A stretch of DNA of 64,000 bases, taken from NCBI RefSeq assembly GCF_032362555.1, contig NC_083506.1, positions 12,137,501 through 12,201,500 on the forward strand. Direction: 5' to 3'. How positions within the stretch are numbered: position 1 is the first letter of the stretch; each line of letters starts with the position of its first letter. The position numbers were made by a program, and so were the translations under genes. Shown piece by piece: positions 37,101 through 49,100 of the stretch. This stretch comes from Amyelois transitella. Lineage: Eukaryota > Arthropoda > Insecta > Lepidoptera > Pyralidae. The notes below the pieces were generated by a model. The model saw nothing but the letters and a program-made list of their open reading frames with translations, was not told the origin of the DNA and made no database searches.

Positions 37101-40100
37101 AGTTTTTTTTGGTCATTGTGAATTTAGACGAAATCTAAACTTTTATTTGTACTTATTTTTATAAATGATTGTCTGCCTATTATTAGACCGCTGGACTGTT
37201 TTTGTATGAATGTTGTTTATATGAGCTCAAATATAGGTAAATTTTTTCTAGAAATTTTCTTGTAAGGCATAAATTATTTTTAAACGTAAATAAAGGTACG
37301 ACACGATAGTAAATTCTTTTGCAAAAAAATCCTAATGAACGGCAAAAGTATGCCAAATTTAAAGTTAATTCTAAAATAGAATAGTTTTTATTTATTAAGC
37401 ATACTCTGATCAGGCACAGGCACCAAGTGGATAGCCATAGATCCCCAAGTTCTAGCAAAATCTATGTCTGTGGTCACAATATTTTATTACCGCCGAGACG
37501 AATCCCGTTTGTGATTGTCATTCATGTGACGTCGGAAGTAGTCCTAGTTGGTTCAGAAGTTGCTGCGTAGATTTGATTGTCCTTTATACGTCAGTTGTCA
37601 CTGGCGCTCCCCAGCGGACAACTATAATGACATGACATTATTTTGTCAGTTTTGTACCCATATTTTTTTTTTATTGTTTAAAATCATGACAGGATTTAAT
37701 AATCAGAATAATATAGCCAAACAGCTGAATGTGGCCTATCAGTGTTTTCAAGGCTGTTGGCTCTGTCTACCCCGCAAGGTACAAAGATGTGATTATTTGT
37801 ATATATGTATAATACATTAGTTTTAATACTAATAATAATCGATGCTCTTACGGTGAGGGAAAACATCGTGGGGACACCTGCACATTCAGGCAACTAGATA
37901 TGGTTGCGGATTTGAGACGGGAGCCGCTTCGTGGAAAACCAGACTCACCCAATCCAGGATTCATGGTCAAAGGTTTACCCCGCGCTCTTCTCCAGAGTGG
38001 TGAGGATGCAACCGGGCCTATCCCTAGGAGATCGAAGAAGGCTAATTAATAATCAGAACAACTGATATTTTAACAAATTAGCTTTGCATCAAAATCGGTT
38101 CAGTAATGTTTAAAATTTTCATTAATATGTGAGACTTTTTTGAATTTAAACTTATTTGCTAGTTCTTTACCAGACAGAGCTATAGGAGTCTATGAAAACG
38201 TCCCTCTAAAATAATTATTCTTATCTCCTACTTTTGATGCCCTCTCACATAAAACGAATGCGATAAAATGTAAATGACATCATAATGCCTTTTAAGAATA
38301 TAATTAGAGCACGCTTACATTTATTATTGCCGTATGACATGCACTGAAAATTAAATCAATATCATTAGTAGAAATGTTTTTTTGTGATTCAATTCTACAA
38401 GTGATTCAATAGTTTTATGACAGTCTTCGCGACATTTACACTAGGTAGGTAGTGGGGTATCTGAAGCTGCACCCCTGATGACGCAACCGCAAAATACACA
38501 CGCAAATGATAATTATGGATAATATTTGGAAAATATTTAGTGCCGTATGGTTCCCGGCACTAATATAAAAAAGAACAGGACCACTCCATCAATCAACGCC
38601 GCTATGCGACATGCTGTAATTTTTATCAAATTGGTGTCATATGCATTTTATTGTATGTGCACTGCTGAATATTTTCATTGAAATATAATATTTTCATAGA
38701 ATGCAGGCGGCCTTTATTTATTTTGACGATTGGATTAAGTTTGGGATTGGATTGAAAATTGAGTTCAAAGAATAATGAGATTTTATACGTCTATATTATT
38801 TTTTCGTTAGATATTATTTCTACAAAAATGTAATAAGTAATTTATATCAATTCTAAACAAATCTGATTATTTTTTTTTATAAAAAATAACAATTTTGTAC
38901 TCGTGTGACGTCGAAGCCGTGTACTTTACTTGCATATAAACGACTTCCCTGCTATAGTTTGCCAATGAATGTGACCAGACAATTTTTATAATAGCCGGCT
39001 AGCGAAACGGCATCCTTTATACAATGTCACCGACCATGATATTTGCGCGAAATGAAAACGGTCGGGACGCCATTTTTTTTTTTTAGTTCTGTCACAGACA
39101 AAATAAATACAGCTGCCCGCCGAGCATCGCGTGTTAGCACAATGTAACGTACCTGGGTACTATTTCATTCGTATTTCGACCCTCCCGGGCGCGGCCATTA
39201 GGGCTACCGAATTTTGGAGTTCATTAACCCTTGACTCATCGTTTGGGATAATCTAATAATGGATATTTGTGTTTGCTTACCCATTAATCGATATTCTATA
39301 ATCTGTTCAGAAAGGGGGAAAATATTTATCGCCGCCAAAATATTGTCTGAAGTTTGCATCCGATCTTTCTGTATTTTCTCAAACGGTACTAAAGGAAAAA
39401 CTAGTGCTTAGGATTCTTGTGCTTATGCGGGAAATAAAAAAATATATTGCGACATGAACGCATTTTCACCAGCTATCCAATGCGGTCATGAATTATTACG
39501 AGTTTTGCGGTCACATATCAAATAAATTACCGTATTTAGGTCAAGGCTTATTTCCAGCTACATATTTTCATAAATGTTATTTTAAAATTAAGCTTTTGAT
39601 ATGACCAAAAAAATTTGTCATTTTGTCCTATTTCTAAAGTATTTTTTTATGGTTTGCATAAAATGTGTAGGTATATAGTGATATAGATAACCCCAGTCTC
39701 CAAGACAAGCAAAGGCAGAGGGTGCAATTGGGAACACACAGAGAGGCTATCAAGGGTGACGAAAGGATATCTTATTAACAATAACACTACAATACAACGA
39801 CGTATTAATGGTCTATTCTAAAATCTTGCAGTGTCAAAACTTAGTACAAATCTCTCGTTAACATGTAACGCAGCCACCTATGCAGCGCCGGCGACGGGTA
39901 ACCCAATACGATGTTGCAATACGCTCCCAGTTCAAAACAATCTCACTCCGATGACGCAACCTGTCATAATTTGTACGTTCGGGGAAAAGTGGTCGGTTTT
40001 GATCGAGTTAGCGTCTTTGATTTAATTAGGTACAAAATTAGGCAAGTCACAGTGTTAGATCAAATTATGCTAACGTTTGATATAATGATAGTTGTGTTTG

Positions 40101-43100
40101 TGAAATCTAGGTTAGGGTTACCAAAAATTATTGGTCGATTAAATAAAAACTCACAATTTTCATATTGTATCCTCCGACTCTATTCTTTCTTATAGATCTT
40201 TAATCAAAAACCAGGAGATAGATACATATATTGGAGATATATGTGACAAAAATAAAAACAAGCTAACTAAAAAAGATAAAAATATGTCAACAAATGTCCG
40301 TACTAAATGCAGTTAAATAACAGTGGCTCGGTGCTTGGCCTTGTGGGAATTTCCAGAAAAAAGTAGCCGCTTGTATTTGATGTTTATTTAGACGATACAA
40401 AAATGGTCCACTGAATAAGCTGTGAAAGCGAACAAGACAAGACAAAATATTAGTATAGAAATACAAAAGCGCAATAAATCTTACACGTTTGTCCGTGGTC
40501 TAGGAGTCTATTGGAGACATCCTACTGTAGATTGAACCCGCCTTGTCACTTCACACGCCCACACGCCAATCTACACGAAAGGCCAGGATATTGTTACTTG
40601 CGTCTCGTTGGTTCGCCCCTAATTTGTTGCCCCTATTTCTGTCCACAGTTAACAGGTTCTATTAGATTTGACGGTGTTTTAAACAATACAGTAAAAAGTG
40701 CCTGAAGGTTTAAAATTTTCTGATATGCATTTCCTCAAATTCCATTTTGAAGTTGAACTCATATATGTAATTGGATAAGGAATGTCAAGAAATTTAAACA
40801 GATTAAAAATCTCCGCTTAAGCTATAGAATAGTTTGTTAAAGGTACTTTATTTGCGTAATGTGATAAGAAAATATATATAAAAAAAAGTGTTTTGCTGGT
40901 TATGTGAATAAAAACCCGCAGATATCCCGATGAATGCTTTGATAGGACAGTTTTTGTAACACGCTCAAAAATGAATAATTTATTCGGCATGAGTGGTGTT
41001 TTTGGTGTTCTTAATTCGCATCAGACTAAATATTTAATGCACAACCCAAAAAGTGCCGATTTTAATAGAGGGTGAATGACCAATACAGTTCTATATTGAT
41101 TCACCCCCCATATTGGCTCCTCGTTGGCTCAGTAAATGCCTGTCATCCCGGGGTGGATCCCCTTTATATCTCGGCTTGGCAAATATTTTGTTCGCCCGAG
41201 TGGCTTTGGAAGCTGGCACTGACTTGCGAGCGCCCGTGTCAACATTGTAACAAAATCTTATGAGATTTCCTTACCCATTTCCAGCGATGCTAAAAGAAGG
41301 ATGATTAAAGAGAGAGAGCCTTAAGATTATTTTCTGTTTTGAAACCTGCTACATTATAATTAAGACAAGAATAGTAAACACTACTTACTTCTTATTGTAA
41401 GAGTCACTGGAAAAGGTTACCTTCTTGATTTTGTTATTTGTTTCACCTAGGAAGTCTTCTGCCAATAAGCTAATAAATTAGATATTTACATAGGCTTACA
41501 GTATTGCAAATAAAAGCAATTAAAACCAACTCATTTAAAATTACGATCAAATTTGAGTGCGTTTGACCTCAATATGGTAAATTGAGGTTCAAAGTGGTAC
41601 ACGCAAGCTAAAATCATGAATGAATAAATGAATGTTTTTATTGCAGATAAAAATTGCAACATAATATCTTCTTACCTTATATTTATGCTGAGATGATGCA
41701 CAAAAGGCTGACCTTATGACATTGTGCAATCTCTTCTAACAAGTACCTTGTACGAGTATAACAAATAATTCCTATTCATTCTTGCCTATCCCTAAATTGA
41801 ATGTGTCAGTGAACAGAGACGCGTGTATATAAGTCTATCTATACACACATGCACACAATACTAAAGCTTTAAGTGGCAATTCATTCAAACGTCTTAATCC
41901 CTTGCGGGGTAGACAGAGCCGCCAGTCATTTAAGACTGTTAGGCCACGTTCAGCAAATAACGTTGGGCTCAATGATAGAATTGAGATTTAAATAGTGACA
42001 GGTTGCTAGCCCATCGCCTAAAAAAAAGAATCCCAAGTTTATAAGCCTGTGACGAAATCTATACGCCACAAGTCACAAAAATAAAATCACGCGACGCTAT
42101 CATTCAAAAACAGAGAAAAACCTAAAACGCGCAAGCAGTTTTCACGGATCGGAGCATATATACAACCTCCGACACAACATCGTCGGAGCCGTGGTTCCCC
42201 AGGCTAAACACCTAGCCTAGCGGAAGATCTTCCCTTTGGTGGCTGTCGAGCCGAATCATCGCTCCCGCTACAAGCCTATCCCTTGTCGCCTTTTACGAAA
42301 AGCGACAAGACTGACCAGGAACAATTTTTGTTATAACATACACATGTTTATATTGCAGCCATCGAGCCGGAGATCAAAGAGGGCCCGGCCAACATAACCA
42401 AAGTGGACGGCTCCGAAGCGGTGCTGCGGTGCCGCGTGTTCGGCGCCCCGAGGCCCATCGTCAGGTGGATGAAGGACAACGTGGACCTTACTGGGGGAAA
42501 GTGAGTGGTCTAGTTCCATTTCCCTTTGAACATACATACATATATACACGTCTATATCCCAGTAGACAGAGCCAACAGTCTTGAAAAGAGACTGACAGGC
42601 CACGTTCAGCTATTCGGCTTAATGATAGAATTGAGAATGAAATAGTGACAGGTTGCTAGGCCATCGCCTAAAAAAAGCATCTCAAGTTTGTAAGCCTATC
42701 CCTAAGTCGCCTTTTACGATATCCATATTAAAGAGATGGAGTGGTCCTATTCTTTTTTGTACTGGTGCCGGGAATCACACGGCATTCCCTTCGAACCTTG
42801 AGACTAAACATAAAATCCCGGAGGAGTAGGCAGAGACGACGTCTCAGCACATGACACGAGCCCTGCATTCCGTTTTCGCTTCATTAAAATATAATAAGTC
42901 GCTTGATGTAAGCTCGGCGGTTTAGGGTACTCTTGACCTGACTTTGAGGATGTCCCTGATTTGGTTCTCCACCTTGTACGATGAATGAAATCCTTAAATA
43001 GCAGTCGTTCGGTAGGTACATTGTTTAATATGACAATGAACTATTTTCACGTGTTGAAAGTCAACTGTTTTAACAATATGTGCAGGAACAAAACAAGGAT

Positions 43101-46100
43101 ACAGCTAAACAAGACCTTTTAAAGACTACCCTACTACTTACCCCGCAAGGGATATAAACGTGATTTTATGTGTATATGTGCAGGAATATAAGCAACTACT
43201 ATTTGCCAAGAAATAACCATAGTCTTTTTATTTGACGTCAACCAATGTTGTTATACCATACGTTTTGACAATTATTAAGTGATATTAAGTAATAATTAAT
43301 AAAAAATTTGAATTAAACTTTTGTTTAAGAAATAAATTGGCCCTTTTGATGATGCAATGCAATGAATTATTGACAGGTACAATATAACTCCAGAAGGAGA
43401 TCTGGTGATACCCGAAGTGTCGTTCACTGACATCGGCGTGTACCAGTGCTACGCAAAGAACAAGTTGGGTGAGAAAACGGCGTTTGGATCTTTGGACGTG
43501 AAGAGTGAGTATTGTTTTACTGAATATGTCAAAATAAGGTGTCATATCTAAGGAATATAGAGCGTATGTTAAGATGGTTCGGTCATGTGGAGAGGATGAA
43601 TGAAAGCAGGTTGACAAAGCAGATATACAAGGAGAGTGTGGAGGGAAAGGTCGGAGTGGGAAGACCTAGACGAATGTATCTTGATCAAATTAAGGACGTC
43701 CTGGTAAAGGGTCAGGTCAAAAGTACCCGAAACCGAAGCGAAGGAAGTATGCAGAGATCGTGGCAAGTGGAAAGAGGTAGTCTCTGCCTACACCTCCGGG
43801 AAAGAGGCGTGATTTTTATGTATGTATGTATATGTATCTATGGAAGCTAATTTGACATTTTATGTATGTATATGTATTTTGTATTTATAATGTATTTTGT
43901 ATGTATTTTGTTGTATGCCTATGAACTTTATCGCACCATCATCTTAGTTTTCCTGTTCGGGCAGCTGATAGCCTGGTAGAGAATGTCAAACGGCATTAAG
44001 TCCGCCCATTGTTCATTTTATTTTTGTGCAATAAAGTTTTAAATAAATAAACGCTTTTATGAAGCCCTTGAATAGATTCTATCGTGATTATATCAAGGAA
44101 AAAAATAAGAATAGAACTGAAACTAAAGAAAAAATCAGTACAAGTGCACTACTTATTTTTAAAATATTTTTTTTTTCTTTTTTCATTTAATTTTTTAAAT
44201 TATATCTTCTCTCCAGAACGCACAGTGATCACGGACAAGCCCGAAGAGTACGTGGTCGCAGCGGGCTCCCCGGCCACGTTCCGTTGCAACGCGCACTCAG
44301 ACGATTCACTCAAACTGGAGATCATCTGGTTGATCAACGGCCAACCCATAGACTTCGACAGTCAGCCGCGGTTCAGGATGACGAATGACTTCTCACTGCT
44401 GATATCGGACACGAGCGAATTGGACTCGGGCGATTATACGTGTATAGCGAGGACGGAGATTGACGAGGCCAGCGCTCAGGCGTCGCTTATTGTACAAGGT
44501 TTGTGTTTATAACTTAAGGTTGGAAATTGACTGACCAGCGTAACCTGACCTGGAGTCTTGTGACTATTGGCTCTGGCTCAGGCGTCGCTTATTGTACAAG
44601 GTTTGTGTTTGAAACTTCTTTAAGGTTTAAAATTGACTGACCAGTTTAACCTGACCTTGAGTCTTGTGACTATTAGTCTGTCTACTGAATCAGGTATAAG
44701 GACGTATGTACATAATCTAATTTAACTAGTCTAAGTAGAACTTGATCATTTGGTTGAGCTAGTAGCTAGTGAGCCTGACCAACGGCCAGCCCATAGACTT
44801 CGACAGTCAGCCGCGGTTCAGGATGACGAATGACTTCTCACTGCTGATATCGGACACGAGCGAATTGGACTCGGGCGATTATACTTGTATAGCGAGGACG
44901 GAGATTGACGAGGCCAGCGCTCAGGCGTCGCTTATTGTACAAGGTTTGTGTTTATATTTTTTTAAAGGTTTGAAATTGCGTGACCAGCTTAAGATAGCCT
45001 TCGAGTGTTGTGACTGTTGGCTCTGTCTACTGAATCAGGTATAAGGACGTATGCATATACAATCTAATTTTCTAACTAGTGTAAGTAGACATTTCATCAT
45101 TTGGTTGACCTAGTAGCTAGTGAGCCTGACCAACGACCAACCCATAGACTTCGACAGTCAGCCGCGGTTCAGGATGACGAATGACTTCTCACTGCTGATA
45201 TCGGACACGAGCGAATTGGACTCGGGCGATTATACTTGTATAGCGAGGACGGAGATTGACGAAGCTAGCGCTCAGGCGTCGCTTATTGTACAAGGTTTGT
45301 GTTTATATTTTTTTTAAAGGTTTGAAATTGCGTGACCAGCTTAAGATAGCCTTCGAGTGTTGTGACTGTTGGCTCTGTCTACTGAATCAGGTATAAGGAC
45401 GTATGCATATACAATCTAATTTTCTAACTAGTGTAAGTAGACATTTCATCATTTGGTTGACCTAGTAGCTAGTGAGCCTGACCAACGACCAACCCATAGA
45501 CTTCGACAGTCAGCCGCGGTTCAGAATGACGAATGACTTCTCACTGCTGATATCGGACACGAGCGAATTGGACTCGGGAGATTATACTTGTATAGCGAGG
45601 ACGGAGATTGACGAAGCCAGCGCTCAGGCGTCGCTTATTGTGCAAGGTTTGTGTTTATTACTTCTTTAAGGTTGAAAATTGCCTGACCAGTTTAACCTGA
45701 CCTTGAGTCTTGTGACTGTTGGCTCTGGCTCAGCCGTCGCTTATTGTACAAGGTTTGTGTTTATAAAGGTTTAAAATTGCTTGACCAGCTTAAGATGGCC
45801 TTCGAGCGTTGTGACTGTTGGCTCTGTCTTCTGAATCAGGTATAAGGATGAATGTAGACATTTCATCATTTGGTTGAGCGAGTAGCCAGTGAGCCTTATC
45901 AACGGCAAACCCATAGACTTGACTGTCAACCACGGTTCACAATGAATGATTTCTCACTGTTGATATCGGATACAACTGAATTCTTCTTTTAGGCGGATGG
46001 GCTAGCAACCTGTCTATCAGACTTTTCAAGACTGTTTTCTCTGTCTACCCCACAAGGGATATAGACGTGACCATATGTATGTAGGTTTGTGATAATTTTT

Positions 46101-49100
46101 CTCATTTTTAAGCCCTTTAGATGGATTATATCATCTAGTCCAGCAGATTATCTGTTTGATTGACGTCCACCTCACTTTTGCCGTCGACCAAGATCAAGGA
46201 TAACCCAAAATGGTCTCTACCAGATTCATTTTGGATCACATAAATCCTTATGGTATAAATTACTGTTTGTATAAGATTTTAAAGGTAAATCGAGGGGATT
46301 AAAGAAGTGAGTTTTATTATTATTATTATATACTACACTACACACTAGCAGCGTTAAATGAGTTTACCTATTATAGTCCTGCAAGTCAATATTTTGAATG
46401 TTTTCTGGAGGTGGGCGTTGACATCTGCGACACATATTCATAAATTATGCAGATGTCATCGTTATCCTATGTAATTTAAATTGTACTTGTTTCCAAATAA
46501 AATATTTTCATTTTAAGACATTTCTCAGATAGGGTAGCAACCTGTCACTATTTGAATCTCAATTCTATTATCAATCCAAAAAGTTTTGCGTGGCCTATAA
46601 GTCTTTTGAAGACTGCTGTCTCTGCCTACCCCACAAGGGATATAGACGTGACTGTATATATGTATGTATGTTCTCTATTCCAGACAAACCAAACGCGCCG
46701 AAACTCGAGAGCATCCAGTGCGGCGAGAGGACGGCCACTCTAACCTGGTCTCCGAAAGGCGACAACCGCGCCCGCATATTGCGTTACTCGATCCAGTACA
46801 ACACGTCGTTCACGCCGGACACGTGGGACACGGTGTCGGACTCTGTCCCCACCGCTGAGATCTCCTGGGCCATTCCGCTTAGCCCCTGGGCTAATTATAC
46901 ATTCAGGTATTTTGATCTCAACCTTCGAGTGTTTCTTTGTCAGGTGCGAAAATAGTTCCGCTTGCCCTCAAGATAAGACTAGATATGCGCTTTGGAAGCT
47001 GTAGTAGATATACATACATACATACATAAAATGACACCTCTTTCCCGGTGGGGTAGGCAGAGACTACCTCTTTCCACTTGCCACGATCTCTGCATACTTC
47101 CTTCGCTTCATCCACATTCATAACTCTCTTCATACAAGCTCGGCGGTTTCGGGTACTTTTGACCTGACCCTTTACCAGGACGTCTTTAATTTGATCAAGA
47201 TACGTACGTCTAGGTCTTCCCACTCCGACCTTTCCCTCCACACTCTCTTTGTATATCTGCTTAGTCAACCTGCTTTCATTCATCCTCTCCACATGACCGA
47301 ACCATCTTAACATACCCTTTTCTATTCCTGTAACTACATCTTCTTTCACATCACAACATTCCCTTATCACGCTGTTCCTTATCCGGTCACTCAATTTCAC
47401 ACCCAACATACTCCTTAACGCTCTCATTTAAATTAAAATCTATTCTATTGTAATGGATCTTGCTCGAACACACATTTAGTTGTGAAATCAGTATTTATTT
47501 GGGCTTTCTCTCTCAACATTTGGCCTATACACAAACAAATAAAATTTCCTTAGAGGCATAGCGGTAGTGTGCAGTAACAACTTAAAGGTCCCGCGTCAGA
47601 AACTAAGGCACATTAAAAAAAAACCTGATTAGCCTGATCTTGAACGTTATACGGATATACTACTCTGTCAAGAAAGTAGCAGGAAAAGATCAATAATACA
47701 CAAACTGTTTGTTATTCATCCAAATTTATTTTATCACCTTCAAAATATGCTCCTTTAGAAACGATACACTTACGCCAACGAATAATCCAATCATCAAAAC
47801 ATTTTTTAAACGCTGTTTCCGGAATTGAGGTCAGTTCTCGCCGCGAATTCTCTTTTATGTCTTCTACCGATTGAAAACGGGTGCCACGAAGTGGTAATTT
47901 GAGTTTAGGAAAAAGAAAAAAGTCGGCTGGAGCCATATCTGGTGAATATGGTGGTTGCTCGATGGTATTTGTTAAGTGTTTGGTTAAAAATTCGTTCACA
48001 ATGATGGCCTTGTGCGAAGGTGCATTATCATGGTGCAAAATCCAAGAATTTTCTTTCCACAAATCTGGCCTTTTTCGTCGGATTTGCTCTCTTAAACGCC
48101 GCATAACACTCAAATAATATTCCTTATTTACCGTTTGACCTTCCGGCACGAATTCCGAGTGCACAACACCGCGATAGTCAAAGAAAACAGTCAACATGAC
48201 TTTGACTTTTGAACGACTTTGGCGTGGTTTTTTCGGTTTCGGTTCAGTTGGAAGGCGCCACTCCGAAGCTTGTTGACTAGTTTGCATGTCAAACTCGTAA
48301 ACCCACGTCTCGTCACCAGTAACAATGCGTTTCATGAATGTTGGGTCGGAATTGACTCGTTCTAGCATGTCCTCAGCGACTCTCATGCGATTGAGTTTTT
48401 GAAAAAAATTCAGGTCTTTTGGGACTAGACGAGCGGCAACATGTTTCATACCCAAATTATTAGTTAAAATGGTACGGATCGACTCGTGAGATACAGAAAG
48501 TTCGGTGGCTATCTCTCTCAAAGTTGAATGAGGATTTTCAGTCACTATTTCCTTCACTTTTGCGATGTTAACTTCAGTTGCAGACGTTGATGGCCTACCA
48601 GAGCGAGGCAAATCTTCCATCACATCTCGACCGCTTTTGAACGCTTTGTACCACTCATAAGCACGAGTTTTTGATAAAGTCGATTCACCGTAAGCCTTCT
48701 GTAACATTTTCAGTGACTCCGAACACGATATTCCATTGGCAATGCAAAATTTAAGACAAACCCTTTGTTCGATGTTTTTATCCATTATGAAATTAGCAAT
48801 ACACACTAGATATGATATAACTAAAAATAGCACTGTATTTAATGTAAACAACAGATGCAACTCAAACTCCGCGCCAAAATGGAAAACAGTTGTGCCAATC
48901 TAACAACAACAAGAAAAACAAAAATTTGAATTTGGGACCATAAATAAATAATCCATTCCCGATACTTTTTTGACTGAATGTATAAATATATTCTATAAAT
49001 AATACTAGCTGTCCCGGCAAACATTGTTTTGCCATATAAATATTTTTTAAGTATTTTCCAGTTACAAAAAAATTTGTTAAGAGTGGAAAACCCTTATCAC

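Larger units (their letters stand above)
33781..42358. other. Nrg intron 5 (8.6 kb)
   Basis: Contains a dispersed repeat right after the donor (33803-34075), tail-to-tail SINEs (34545-34917), a direct duplication of about 1 kb (35281-36250 and 36312-37076), SINE fragments (37715-37810, 38540-38590, 41880-42050) and plain AT-rich DNA between 38600 and 41800 in which no exon was recognised. Confidence 0.65.

Noticed and set aside
44760..45660. CRISPR-like array suggested by regular 352-nt repeats
   Set aside because: Animal genome, repeat length and content are an exon and its intron, not short repeats with spacers.
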